Positions 1 to 11,294 of a DNA stretch of 64,000 nt are shown here, piece after piece (the stretch's first letter is position 1; each line of letters begins with the position of its first letter). A model generated the notes under the pieces. It did not search any database and was not told where the DNA came from. It saw only the letters and a list, made by a program, of their open reading frames with translations. The DNA is from Dugong dugon. Lineage: Eukaryota > Chordata > Mammalia > Sirenia > Dugongidae. The stretch lies in assembly GCA_030035585.1 (NCBI GenBank), contig CM057475.1, positions 486,001-550,000 of the forward strand. Direction: 5' to 3'. Made by a program: the position numbers and the translations under genes.

Positions 1-1640
1 AGACCATTTGAGAAAGCAGGTTGTGGTGGGCGGAATGTTTCTTCTAGCAAAACTGAAAACTTCAGTAGGTTTAGTTAAGCAGCTTGAAGGCGAAAGATGT
101 ATTTTGCTTTCTCTTTCATGTGTTGAATGGGGAACCTACACTTGCTGCTAACAAAGTTTTTACTCAGCCCAAATACTGTTTTGCCTCCTTCGCGCTCCCG
201 AATGGGAGAAACGCGGTTTCTCTTCTCCTTTAGCGATACCCTCTGTAAAGCGGTATTCTCTGCCACGCAGCACAGAATGCCTCCCGGAATGTTGGATACC
301 CTGAAGAAGCCTCTTTGGCTTTGAAATCCATTAGTACCCTGGGACTGAAGGTACCACTGGCTTTCAAAGGAAAATAGCAGATATTTTTGCCTTCAGGCAG
401 AGGAGGGCAGAAGGGGTTCAGTGTTGCTGACTAAACCTTGTGTGCTTAACGTGAGCATGTAGTTTTTCCCTGTCTGAAAGGGAAAGCAAGAGCTTGTTGC
501 TCTCAGTCTGGGATGAAGCGAGAAGGATTCACTTACTGTGTTTGAAAATCCCTCGGTGTTACATACCTAAGAAAGTTGCTTCTGTTGCTCTCAGTCTGGG
601 ATGAAGCGAGAAGGATTCACTTACTGTGTTTGGAAAATCCCTCAGTGTTACATACCTAAGAAAGTTGCTTCTGCATTGTCAACCTGGATAAAGTGTATGA
701 CTTTTCTGCCTTTCAAGTAGTTGAAGCCATTCAGGGTTTCCAGCATTCCAGGAGGCATTCTGTGCTGGGCGGCTGAGAATACCGCTTTACAGACGGTATG
801 GCTAAAGGAGAAGAGAAACCGCTTTTCTCCCGTTCTTGCAACACGAATGAGGCAAAACAGTATTTGTGCTGAGTAAAAACCTTGTTAGCAGCAAGTGTAG
901 GTTCCCAATTCACCACAGGCAAGAGAAAGCAAAATACAGCGTTCCCCTTCAAGCTGCTTAACTAAATCTACTGAAGTTTTCAGTTTTGATAGAAGAAACA
1001 GTCCGCCCACCAAAAGCTGCTTTCTCAAATGTTGTCTCAGTGGTAGAAGACAGGAGAGTGAGCGCCAAGCAAGTATTTGAATCTCCTGGTTTTCAAAGGA
1101 AACTTTGCATAACAGGGAATGAAGGTACTACTGGCTTTCAAAGCAAAACAGGCAGATTGTTTGCCTTCAGCCAGAGGAGGGCAGTAGCGGTTCAGTGTTG
1201 CTGACTAAACCTTGTGTGCCTAACGGGAGCATGTAGCTTCTTCCCTGCCTGAAAGAGAAAGCAAGAGCTTGTTGCTCTGAGTCTGGGGATTTAAGGAGAA
1301 AGATTGATTTCCTGTGTTTGAAAATCCCTATCTGTTACGTGCCTAAGAAATTTGCCTGTGCATTGTCTACCTGGATGAAGTGTATGACTTTTCTCCCCTT
1401 CAAGTAGTTGAAGCCGTTCAGGCTTTCCAGCATTCCGGGAGGCATTCTTTGCTGTGTGGCTGAGAATACCGCTTTACAGACGCTATCGCTAAAGGAGAAG
1501 AGAAACCGCCTTTCTCCCTTTCTGGAACACGAATGAGGCAAAACAGTATTTGTGCTGAGTAAAAACTTTGTTAGCAGCAAGTGTAGGTTCCCAATTCACC
1601 ACATGCAAGAGAAAGCAAAATACAGTGTTCTCCTTCAAGC
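1..1640. repeat. Complex direct and inverted repeat, family unknown
   Basis: An arm of about 300 bp at 1-305 is the reverse complement of about 735-1035, at roughly 90% identity by eye. The same arm recurs in direct orientation at about 1410-1640. The roughly 400 bp body between the arms (about 340-720) recurs at about 1095-1410. Inside the first body an 85-87 bp segment is tandemly duplicated (about 498-583 and 584-670), which is why the unit spacing changes from about 773 to 686 bp across it. The repeat probably continues left of the window. No long ORF, tRNA-like promoter or L1 motif was found. It may be a satellite-like higher-order repeat or an uncharacterised transposon; I cannot name it. 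Confidence 0.8.
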
Positions 1641-1689
1641 TAGAGAAAGCATGAATCAGAACAAGACTGATAGATGACTCAGGTTTTGA

Positions 1690-4015
1690 AACTGTCATAC
1701 AGGAAATTTAAAATAACTATGATTAATACCTCAAGAGATTTAAAGGAAAACTTAGAACACATGAAATAATAGATAGGTAATGTAAGTAAAGAATGCAGAC
1801 TCTAAGAATCATAGGGAAAAGCTAGTAATAAAAAACTACGTAACATAAATGAAGAATGCTTTTGACAGGCTCATTGGTAGACTATACCTAGGCCACGGAA
1901 AAAAATCAAGAGTTCGAAGATATGTTAACGGAGCCCTCTGATACAGAAATGGAAACAGAAAAACTAAATAAATAACAGAATATGCAAGAACTGTGGGACA
2001 ATTACAAAAGGTATAACAAATGCCAAATAGAATACCAGGAAAAGAAGAAAGATAGAAAACAGCATAATAAATATCTGAAGTAATAATGGCTAAGAATTTT
2101 CCAAAAAATATGACACACACTAAACCAGAGAACCAGGAAGCTCAGAGAACACTAATCAGGATAAATCAAAAAATATATATACATATAATCATATCATATT
2201 CAGCCTGCATAAAAGCAATGGCAAAGAGAACATCTTGAAAGAACTTGGGGTAGGGAGACGACAGGGATATAATTAGATCACTTATCTTCAGAAACCATGT
2301 AAGTAAGAGAAGAGTGGAGTGAAAATTTTAAAGTTTTGAAAGAAAAAATCACTTCCCTAGAATTCTATATCAAGAAACATTATTATTTAAATTTTACAGT
2401 CAAAGAGAAATACTTTCTCAGACAAAAACTGAGCAAATTTGTCAGCAGCAGATCTGCCTTGCAAGAAACATTAAAAAAAATTATTCAGATAGAGGAAAAA
2501 TGTCATAGATCAGATATGTGGACTTACATGAAAAAAGGGAAAAGATTAAAGAAGGAATAAAAGAAGATAATATAAAAGCTTTAGTTTTTCATATTCTTAA
2601 TTTATCTAGCAGGTAATAATTTGTTCAAAGTAATAGCAACAATTTGTTGAGTGAATATACTATATGGGAAGGTGTAGTAAATGAGATCAATATTAAAAGA
2701 GATGGGAGATAAATCCACTATTACAGTTGCAGATTTCAACACCCCACTATAATTAATTGACAGATTCAGCAGGCCAAATATCAATAAAGATACAGCTGAA
2801 CTGAACAGCACTATCCATCAACGGGATCCAATTGACATTTATAGAATAATTCATCCCAAAACAGCAGAATACACATTCTTCTGAAGCTCACATAGAACAT
2901 TCACCAAGATAGACCACATGGTGGTCCATAAAACACATCTCAACAAATTTAAAAGAATAGAGACCATATAAAGTATGCTCTCAGATGATTATGGAATTAA
3001 CATAGAAATCAACAAGAGAAAGACTCCTGGAAAATTCCAAAAATATTTGCAGATTAAACAACACATTCTTAATAACACATAAGTCAAAGAAGAACTCTCA
3101 AGAGAAATTTAAGAGACAACATTTTGAACTGAATAAAATAAAAATACAACTTTGCAAAATCTGTGGGACACAGCAAAAGCAGTGCTTAGAGGGAAATTTA
3201 TAGGACTGAATGTATATATTAGAAAAGAAAAATTTAAAATAAAAAATCTAAGTTTCTAATTTAGGACACTAGAGAAAGAAGAGCAATGTGATTTAAAGCC
3301 AGTGGAAGACCATAAAAAAAATTAGAGCAGAAATCAATGAATTTGAAAACAGGAAATACAGAAATCAATGAAACCAAAAATGAGCCTTTGGAAAGATCAA
3401 TGTAACTGATAACTCTCTAGCTAGGATAAGAAAAAGAGAGAGAGAGAGAGAGAGAGAGAAGACACAAATTATCAATATCAGAAATGAAAGAGGGATTACC
3501 ACTACGGATGCTATGAACAATAAGTAGATACTAAATGAATATCATGAATAACTCTATGCCCACAAATTTTATAACTTAGGTGAAAAGGACCAATTCCTTG
3601 AAAAGTTCAAACTACCAAGACTTATACAAAGAAAAAAGATAATCTGAATAGGCCTGTATCTATGAAGAAACTGAATCAATAATAACATTCCAAACAATGA
3701 TTTTGAGGGTATTGAAATCATTCTGAGTGATAATGCAATGGTGGGCACATGACATCATGCCTTTATCAAAACCCATACAACTCTATAATACAAAGTGTGA
3801 AGCAAATGTAAATACAGAGTCTAGTTAATGATAATGTATTAATCTTGTTTCATTAATTATAACAAATGAATCACCCTAAAGTAAGACACTAATTCTAGGG
3901 GAAACTGAGCGTGAGTGAGAGGAAGAACATGGAAATTTTCTGCTCTATCTGCTCAATTTTGATGGTAATCTAAAACTATTCTGAAAAGTAAAGTCTACTA
4001 ATTAAAGGAACAATA
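1690..4015 (+). mobile_element. Ancient L1M LINE, degenerate, sense strand
   Basis: ORF1-like and inter-ORF sequence at about 1690-2600 is followed by decayed ORF2. Around 2730-2990 the broken frames still read as the L1 endonuclease region (a 'DFNTPL'-like stretch, then 'IQLTFIE', then the 'TFFSS.H.TFS.IDH' area). The reverse-transcriptase N-terminal region and a decayed 3' UTR follow, to about 4015. Stops and indels are everywhere, so nothing is coding. A (GA)n tract at 3433-3459 interrupts it. The divergence indicates an old eutherian L1M subfamily. Confidence 0.75.
3433..3459. repeat. (GA)n microsatellite
   Basis: About 13 GA units inside the old L1M copy. Confidence 0.9.
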
Positions 4016-4194
4016 ATCTGCCAGCATTGTTTCATGGAAAGATCAAGTTCAGCTAATGTTCAACGATCAGCTAATTAGCTTGAGACACTGTATACCACCA
4101 AAGGGAATCAAACTTGGGTTGTAAATGCATCTCTAGTTAACATTGAGAAGAACAGGTGTGATGGTTAAGATTGTGTGCCTAAAACAATGGGAAT

Positions 4195-4575
4195 TCCGGA
4201 ACACTTCATGGTGCTCTTGAGAAACCTTACTTAGTCCAAGAGGCAGTCGTTCGAACAGAACAGGGGGATTCTGCGTGGTTTAGAGCCAGGAAAATTGTGT
4301 ATCATGGTTGTATCCTTTCACCATACTTATTCAATCTGTATGCTGAGCAAATAATCCTAGCTGAACGATATGAAGAACGGGGTATCAGGAAGAAGACTCA
4401 TTAACAAACTGTGAGATACAGACAAGGACCCAACCTTGCTTGCTGAAAGTGAAGAGGATTTGAAGGACTTTCTGATGAAGATCAAAGACCACAGCCTTCT
4501 GTATGGATTACATCTCAACATAAAGAAAACAAAAATCCTCACAACTGGACCAATAAATGCTAAGTCAGAATTTAC
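4195..4575 (+). mobile_element. RTE-clade LINE fragment, reverse transcriptase
   Basis: Conceptual translation around 4240-4360 gives an RTE-type reverse-transcriptase block: 'VRTEQGDSAWF' followed by 'GCILSPYLFNLYAE', which matches the conserved 'G(V/C)LSP.LFNLY.E' motif of RTE/BovB elements. Downstream a decayed 'LLAES.EDLK.FLMKIKD' stretch and 'GLHLNIKKTKI' match the next RTE motifs. The catalytic-loop region is damaged and stops are present, so it is a dead fragment. It belongs to the same family as the fragments near 27450 and 36310. Confidence 0.75.
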
Positions 4576-4605
4576 CCGATGGTAACCAATTTGGTTTTTT
4601 TGGTT

Positions 4606-4838
4606 TTAACATGATGTTGTTGCTGCTGTTGTTAGGTGCAGTCAAGTAGATATTGACTCCTTACAACCCCAAGTGACAGAGTAGAATTGCCCCTGTGGTT
4701 TTCTAGGCTGTAATCTTTATGGAAATACACTGCCAGGTCTTTCTCCCACAGTGCATCTGGGTAGGTTAAACCACCAGGCTTTCGGTTAGCAGCTGTGCAC
4801 TTAACCATTCCACTACCAGGTCTCTTCATTAACATGAT
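4606..4838 (-). mobile_element. AfroSINE with 10-bp target-site duplication
   Basis: The SINE body is 4616-4828, antisense, flanked by 'ttaacatgat' at 4606-4615 and 4829-4838. It is a long-form AfroSINE with the internal 'ctgtaatctttatgg...ccaggcctttct' segment and a tail toward the left ('gttgttaggtgcagtcaag'). Confidence 0.85.
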
Positions 4839-5018
4839 AGTGTAAAAATATTTAATGCTATGTGAAAAATACACAAAACTTATTAACGAAATGATAAAAT
4901 AACTTTTAAAGAAACCTATTACATGCAAACCAACAGTATAATTAACCAAAATAAAAGCAGTTGTCTCTCAAAGGTGCCTTTTCTGGCTGGATTTTCAGGA
5001 TCATTTTCTGTTGATGTT

Positions 5019-5190
5019 TGTCATGGACTGAATTGTGTCCCCCTAAATATGTGTAAACTTGGTTAGGCCATGATTCCCAGTATTGTGTGGTTGTCCTCCA
5101 TTTTGTGATTGATATAATTTTCTTATAGGTTGTAAATGCTAATTTCTGCCTGTGGTTAATGAGGCAAGATTGGCCTCTCTGCCTGTTTTG
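5019..5190 (+). mobile_element. LTR fragment, same family as 22513-23023
   Basis: Starts 'tgtcatggactgaattgtgtccccc' and continues 'ttggttaggccatgattcccagtattgtgtgg', colinear with the first 150 bp of the LTR at 22513. Homology fades after about 5190; 5190-5460 looks single copy. Confidence 0.6.
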
Positions 5191-5464
5191 CTTGGGGAAT
5201 TGCTGACTTATAAGTCGAGTCTTATTCTCATTTTTGTTATAATTCCTCTTCAGCTGCCTCATCCCCAATGGATGAGCTAGTCTTTGAAGTGGTTTGATCT
5301 GGAAGACTTCCTTTTGAAGTATATTTGAATCAACCCTCTTTTAGATGACAATCTACTCCACGTGGTGGTTTCATGACTAAAATCAGATACCTAGGAAGGT
5401 CATATGTGCTTCCTAAACATCTAGATGAGGATGTCCTACTGAGTTTTCCACCAGATTTTCCACT

Positions 5465-6440
5465 ACACGTCTATTAGAATGGCTAAAATCTAAAACACTG
5501 ACAACCTCTAATGCTCATGAAGACATGGAGCAAAAGGAACTCTCATTCATTGCTGGTGGGTACGCAAAATGATGCAGCTACTTTGGAAGAATGTCTTGAA
5601 GCTTCTACAAGGCTACACACAGGCTAACCCTATGTCTTAGGCTGGTTCTCTAGAAAAGCAAAACCAGTGAAGTATACATACACTCACATACATAGAGAGA
5701 GAGAGACACAGAGAGAGAGATTTATCTCAAGAAAATGGCTCATGCAACTGTAGAGGCTGGCAACTCCCAACTCTGTGGGTCAGGCGTCAGACTGGAGGCT
5801 TCTCCTAATTTATGTAGCTGCAGGAGCTGATGAACCCAAGACTGGTAGGTCAGATGGCAGGCTGCTGGCTCACAGGATGTGGAGGCCAATGAATTCCAAG
5901 ATCTGCAGGCAATACTGGGGGTCAGATGATGACAAGCCGGATGTTGGATCCAGAGCAAGCGAGTTTTGCCAGAATTTCCATAATACTGGATGCAGGCCAT
6001 GCCCCTGAGGAAACTCCCCTTACAACTGATTATCTGATCACTTGAGATCACATTATGGAGGATGACTACATCATTCCATAACTGCCAAATTGCATCATTA
6101 CATAACTGCAAACGATAGAATCATGGCCCAGCCAAGCTGACACACAACCTTAACCATCAAACCATATGACCCAGCAATCTTGCTCCTCACTACTTACCCA
6201 AATAAGTTGAAAATGTATGTTCACATAAAAAACCTACATACATGTTTATAGCAGCTTTATTCAAAATTGCCCCAAACTAGAAATAACCAAGATGTCCTTG
6301 AATGAGTGCATGGATTAACAAACTGTGGTACATCTAGATGATCGAATAGCACTAAACAATGAAAAAGTGAGTTATCAAGCCATGGAATTCTATGAATGAA
6401 CCTTAAGTGCATATTGCTAAGTGAATGAAGACACTATGGA
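5465..6440 (+). mobile_element. Old L1M 3' region, split by an LTR
   Basis: Two colinear L1M pieces, 5465-5632 and about 6162-6440, encode decayed ORF2 C-terminal and 3' sequence (typical 'cattgctggtggg...aaaatgatgcagct' and 'accatatgacccagcaatc...cccaaataa'). They are separated by the LTR at 5633-6161. Confidence 0.7.
5633..6161 (+). mobile_element. Solo LTR, same family as 39388-39875
   Basis: Begins 'tgtcttaggctggttctctagaaaagc' and ends 'gccaagctgacacacaaccttaaccatca'. It matches the LTR at 39388 across its length, though with more divergence and an (AG)n tract near 5693-5724. The flanks 'cccta' and 'ccata' fit a 5-bp target-site duplication with one mismatch, typical of ERVL/MaLR-like elements. 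No internal retroviral genes are present. The family name is not assigned. Confidence 0.7.
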
Positions 6441-8149
6441 AAAGACAAAACTAGAGACAATAAAAAGATAAGTCTGTGCCAGGCATTTGAGGGCAGGAGA
6501 GGGAAGGCCTCCACCACTGTACTCCCCCCTGCCAAGCTGCCTCTGTCCACTACAGCAGGGCACAAGTATGCTGGAGAAGGCAAATGTCTTGGACAGAGCT
6601 TCCTGAGCAAGAAGAGGGAGGCTGTGAGGCATCAAAGGTGCCCAGCAAGGCTCTACACCTGGGCATGCAGGGTGGATAGGGTGTGTCCCCAGCAGGTCTA
6701 CCTACAGAGTGTGAGGGCACCAAACACCTGTGGAAGGCTACTATCAGGTCAGGTGGGTCAGGTGGGAGGCTGCCACCTGGCTGGTTACACACCTGCTCTG
6801 TGCATGCCACCTGATTGCAGGACCTGAGATACGCAGAGCCTGCCCTCATGGGTACCCCCAGTGGGAGAAGAAAGATGCTGAAAAAAACAAAGCCAGCAGG
6901 GGTGCAAGAACACACCTGGGTGGTCAAGGCAGCCTGGGGGTAAATATGATGTCTGAACAAAGACTGATGGCTCCTGGGATAAGAAAGGGACATTCTAGGT
7001 ATATGATGCAGCAGGTGCAAAGGTCCCAAGGCAGGTGTGTGTGGAGTGGATAAGCAGAGCGAGTGGTTGAGTGGCTGCAGACAAGGTCTGAGGCCACTCA
7101 GGACCTGGGGCCCATGTGAGGCATGTGTCTCCCTGAGGGAGATGGGAGCTGGCCATTATTCAAAACGGAAACAAAATCACATCAAAGATCTTCTGACCCC
7201 CATATTCCTACCCTGCACAGTGCCAGCAAGTGCTTAACACCTAAGGTAGGGTGCACGGGGTCTAGGGACTCATCCACCTCCTGTGGGGACCAAGGCCCTG
7301 GCATCTCCCCCGAAGCCCATGCACTGTAGGGTGACTCCCCCAGGATGGCACAGTTCTGGGTTCAAAGGTGACATTTGGGCAGTAACCTTTCTCAGTTGGG
7401 CCTGCAGACCCCTAGCTTCTGGGGTCATCAGAGAAGGCGTTCGTTCTGCAAGCTGCTGCCTCTCTGGCTATGGAGGCAGCAGGTGCTGGTCAGGAGGTGC
7501 TGAGGGGGAGTGCGGGGGCCTGAGCTGGACAGGGATCCACAGTTCAACATCCTCTTTACAGGTGAGAGGTGCACGCTCAGGATGAAGTCACATGTCTGAA
7601 CACAGTTGGCCTCGGGCATCCTGACCCCGGCTAGCTGCCTCAGAGCCCAGTGAATCCAGCCAGCCCAGAACTTGTCACTTGTCACGGTGTTCCTCCCCAA
7701 CACCAAGCACCTGTGTGGCCCTCAGGCCTCCAGGGAACTAGCCCCACCCACGCCTTCCCCTGTCGGAGCTGCCAGGACCTTTTCCTGCAGCTTGAGGCTG
7801 GGGCCCCTCCTTCAGCAGCAGACGCTACAGCTGCACAGGAGTGGTATGCGGTCCCTGTTGGTAATGTTTAAAATGACACCACTATGAATGGACAAAGCGC
7901 ACACATAATGCACATAAAACATCTGCTCAAGCAAGGTCAAGCTATGTGCAGTTTACCGCGAGGTAGTTGGGCAGGGAGGAAAGTTTCACTTTATTTTCCA
8001 CATCTGGAAACTATTTGATACGTTTTCCCAACAGCATGTCTATTTGTCATTTTCTAAATAAAGATGTTTTTGTGTGTGCAACAGGCTGACTTTCGAAAGC
8101 AGCATTTTTCATAAAGTATCGTGAATAAGGGCCAGTTCACCACGTGACA
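6441..8149. other. Single-copy, GC-moderate non-coding stretch
   Basis: I see no recognisable repeat or conserved protein here. Several short frames of 60-160 codons exist on both strands, but none has a recognisable domain and they overlap one another, as expected of GC-richer non-coding DNA. A purine-rich block lies at 6480-6640. Confidence 0.5.
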
Positions 8150-8510
8150 GGCTTGGGCCAGCTGAGGAGGCAGGCGCCGCGGGGAAGGGGACCTGCGTGG
8201 GGCGGGCGGTGCAGGGACTTTAACGTTCGCAGCGACTCCCGTCAGGGTGCGGAGGACGGAGTGAGGAGAGCTGGAAAGGACGCCAAGCACAGGTCTGAAT
8301 TGGAAAGATGGAAACTCACTCACCGAGGGGCACCTTTGGTCAGAGCAGTGAGCTTCCGGGTTAGCAGGAAAGTGCACCTAAGCGGGATACAGGCGGTGTA
8401 GTGCAGGGGGCAGGACATGGACAGTGCCCAGGCCTGGGCCGAAGTTGTTTGAATGTGGCAGGGCTCGTGCAGAAGCAGGATCGGGCGGGGGCGGGGCCAG
8501 TACGGGGCAG
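8150..8510. promoter_or_regulatory. Small CpG-rich patch with GC boxes
   Basis: The interval 8165-8285 holds about 13 CpG dinucleotides in 120 bp, far above the rest of the window. A GC-box cluster, 'gggcgggggcggggcc', lies near 8484-8500. Such patches often mark promoters or first exons, but I see no convincing coding exon beside it. It could be an orphan CpG island or a promoter for a gene outside the window. Confidence 0.4.
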
Positions 8511-9252
8511 GGCCTGATCCTCCCTCCAGGCCCCCCTGAATTTCTGGGCCTGCAGGTCCTTTAGCCCAACAGAACTTGATTCTCACCCTTCTCATCAATA
8601 GGAGTCACTTTGGTGTCCTGTGGATCAGGGTTACTGCCTGCCTACTTTAAGTTCATATCTCAAATAATTTAAGGTCAGACTAGCGAGATGTCGGCTACAT
8701 ATATTGGAAGCTGAGACATTTTTCTTATAAAAGAAGAAAAAACCTTAAATCAAAGGCCTTTCTGAGGGCAGGTGGAGGCTTGTGCACTGTGAGGCCGGTG
8801 TGACTCAGACATCGGGGTGCTGGTACTTCCATGGGGACCTGATGTGGGGAAGAGGTGGGATTCTAGGCAGTCCTTAGAAAAACTGCCTATGGAACTCATC
8901 TTATTTTCAGGAGAAACTACAGCCCTAGGTAAGCACAGTGGTTGTAGGATGGCGTTTTCATGAGAGTCACTCAGCCTGATGAGTGGCCCCTGAGCCCATG
9001 TCTTCCCTGGTGCTAATCTCCCCTCACTCCTCAGGCAGCTCCACTGGCCCCAGTGCAAATGAGCATCCCGGGCCTGAGCATCCCAACATCTATTGGGCCC
9101 TACAGGCTGAAAGCAGAAATGTGGTGAGATCTCTCAGAGACGTGGGGGGAGCATCAGCCTGGGGCGGCCTGGGGAGCTGGGCTGAGAGGTGGGGCCAGGT
9201 AGCAGTGTCTGAGAGTTAGGGTGATGAATGTGCCAGAAAGGTGTAATTTATT
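8511..9252. other. Single-copy non-coding stretch
   Basis: No repeat family, RNA gene or plausible exon recognised; short frames only. Confidence 0.45.
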
Positions 9253-9410
9253 CATTTTTAAGAATGAGGAAATAGAGGCACAGCAAGTCCAGTAACTTGC
9301 TCATGGTCGCATAGCCAAGTAAAGGAGTCAGCAGGAACTTGACTCCAGAAGGTCTCCGCCAGGGGAAACAGAGGGGTTTCCAGGCAAAAAGGGGACTGGG
9401 CATCCACAAG
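9253..9410 (+). mobile_element. MIR SINE, core and 3' part
   Basis: Contains the MIR signature: 'aagaatgaggaaatagaggcacag' followed by 'cagtaacttgctcatggtcgcatagc'. Divergent, as expected of this ancient mammalian family. Confidence 0.75.
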
Positions 9411-9749
9411 GGAAAAGGGGTCCAAGTCTTACATCTCACCCACTAGGAATCCTCCAGTGGGCTCCTTGTCTGCTCTCCTCTCCATGGGCAAAGACCTGAG
9501 GAGCCCAGAGGTCAGGGATCCTTTTGTCCAGACTCCGACTTAAACAATTAAATCCAGGTCTCCATAGACACCTGTGAGGGTCTCCATAGTGCTTTAAATC
9601 ACACACCCTGAAATATGATCCTGTCAGGGCCAGGTGGGGTTTGACTCTTAAATCTGCACAATCGAAAGCCTGGGTTTAAAACTTTTGTCTGGTGGCAGAG
9701 AAAAGATCAGTTTTGCAGTACTTTGAGGTTGTTATTATTACTACATTTA
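9411..9749. other. Single-copy non-coding stretch
   Basis: Nothing recognised. Confidence 0.4.
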
Positions 9750-9916
9750 AACCAAAAAAACCCAACTCATTGCCGTCGAGACGATTCCGACTAATAGTGA
9801 CCCTACAGAAGAGTAGCACTGCCCCTTAGGGTTTCCAAGGAGCAGCTGGTGGAATAGAACTGCCGACTTTTTGGTTAGTGGCCACAGCTCTTATCCACTG
9901 TGCCACCAGGTCTCCC
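9750..9916 (-). mobile_element. AfroSINE, short form
   Basis: Antisense copy. On the plus strand the tail 'attgccgtcgag...gattccgac' comes first and the complement of the tRNA-like head ('ttatccactgtgccaccagg') comes last. Confidence 0.9.
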
Positions 9917-10110
9917 AAAACAGAGATTTAAAATATCTCAATATCCCTTCCTTCATGCCCTCTTCAGACACCCGATGAATAAAACACCTGCTTAGACACA
10001 GAAGGATTTAAGAATGGTTAAGAGGATCATTAGCATCATTTAATAGAGCCACTCAGAACTGCAGATCTGTGGCTGAGAAATCCCAACCCCTTCTCAGGTC
10101 CGTGAGTGCC

Positions 10111-10432
10111 TCTCACAGAGACTTTGTTGTTAGCTGCCCATCAGACTCCACCTCATGGCGATCCTATGTATAATAGAATGAAAAGTTGCTTGGTCCTGTA
10201 ACATCTTCACGATCATTGGCATATTTGATTCCCATCGGATGATATCCTGATCTGATCCCTAGGGCTTTCATTGGCTAATTTTCAGAAATAGATTGCCAGA
10301 CCTTTCTTCCTAGCCCATCTTAATCTGGAACCTCCACTGAAACTTGTCCAACTAGGTGACCCTGCTGGGATTTGAAATACTGGTGGCATACTTCCAGCCA
10401 CCACAGTACAACAAAGTGATAGATGGGTGGTG
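10111..10432 (-). mobile_element. Composite RTE-tailed SINE, first of a three-SINE nest
   Basis: The element is 10124-10432, antisense. Its sense strand starts 'gttgtactgtggtggctgg', continues with a 'gtttcagtggaggttccag...gaaaattagccaatgaaa' body and ends in an RTE-like 'catgaggtggagtctgatgggcagctaacaacaaag' tail. The target motif 'tctcacagagact' is at 10111-10123 and recurs as 'gctcacagggact' at 10433-10445. It is a different SINE family from AfroSINE, with a body shared with 11766-12005. Confidence 0.8.
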
Positions 10433-10445
10433 GCTCACAGGGACT

Positions 10446-10660
10446 AAACCAAAAAAACCAAACTCATTGCCGTCGAGTCAATACCAACTCATAGTGACCC
10501 CAAAGGATAGAGTAAAACTTCCCCATAGGGTTTCCGAGGCTGTAAATCTTTATGGAAGCAGACTGCCACATCTTTCTCACGTGGAGCAGCTGGTGGGTTC
10601 AAACTGCCAGCTTTTGGGTTAGCAGTCGAGTGCTTTAAATGCTATGCCAACAGGTTTTCT
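10446..10660 (-). mobile_element. AfroSINE, long form, second of the nest
   Basis: Antisense AfroSINE starting at 'aaaccaaaaaaaccaaac' and ending near 'gctatgccaacagg'. It is flanked by copies of the same target motif at 10433-10445 and 10661-10671. Confidence 0.9.
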
Positions 10661-10671
10661 TCTCAGAGACT

Positions 10672-10849
10672 AAAAACCAAAAAAAAAAAAAAAAAAAAAA
10701 CCATTGCTGTCAAGTCGATTCTGGCTCATAGTGACCTTACAGAACAGAGTAGAACTGCTCCATAGGGTTTCCAAGGAGCAGCTGGTGGATTCCAAATACC
10801 GACTTTTTGGTTAGCAGCTATAGCTCTTAACCACTGCACCACCAGGGCT
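10672..10849 (-). mobile_element. AfroSINE, short form, third of the nest
   Basis: Antisense AfroSINE with an uninterrupted run of about 22 A residues near 10679-10701 in its tail region. It is flanked by the target motif at 10661-10671 and 10850-10862. It ends in the complement of the tRNA-like head ('accactgcaccaccagg'). Confidence 0.9.
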
Positions 10850-11103
10850 TCTCACAGAGACTAGCCTCCATAAAATATCTGTCCATAAATAGAAGGGCCT
10901 TAAAGTGTCAGGAATTATATATAACACTGATATTACACATAAACATTTGAACCATATGTTTAAAACTTAAAATGTTCAATCTACTAGAAAAAATAAAGAC
11001 TTGAAGGAGTTGGGTTCTGTTTTTCACCACTTGATGAGGACAGCCTAACAAGGTACTATTAGGTGAACTGTCAGGATATTTACACGCGGTTATTGACTAG
11101 GTA

Positions 11104-11294
11104 GGGGTCCTGGTTGTGCAGAGCCAAGTGTTTTGCTGCTAACTAGCGGTTAGAACCCACCAAACGCTGCAGGAGAAAAGACGTAGAGATCTGTTCCTTT
11201 AAAGATTACAGCCTAGGAAACCCTATGGGGCAGTTCTACTCTGTCTTATATGGTCACTATGAGTTGGAATGCACTCGATAGCACACAACAACGA
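11104..11294 (+). mobile_element. AfroSINE, long form
   Basis: Sense copy from 'ggggtcctggttgtgcagag' through 'aaagattacagcctaggaaaccc' to the tail 'gagttggaatgcactcgatagcacacaac'. The B-box area is mutated ('ggttagaaccca'). Confidence 0.85.

Noticed and set aside
1-1640. CRISPR-like or bacterial repeat array
   Set aside because: Repeat units are hundreds of bases, diverged and partly inverted, in a mammalian sequence; not a CRISPR.
1836-2120. 94-codon membrane-like frame on the minus strand
   Set aside because: Antisense of A-rich old L1M sequence on the plus strand.
5019-5460. Second complete LTR copy
   Set aside because: Only the first 150-170 bp align with the LTR at 22513; the rest does not match and no right-hand duplication was found.
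6550-7029. 159-codon open frame in GC-moderate DNA, minus strand
   Set aside because: No recognisable domain, overlapped by frames of similar length on the other strand, and no splice or start support. A chance frame.
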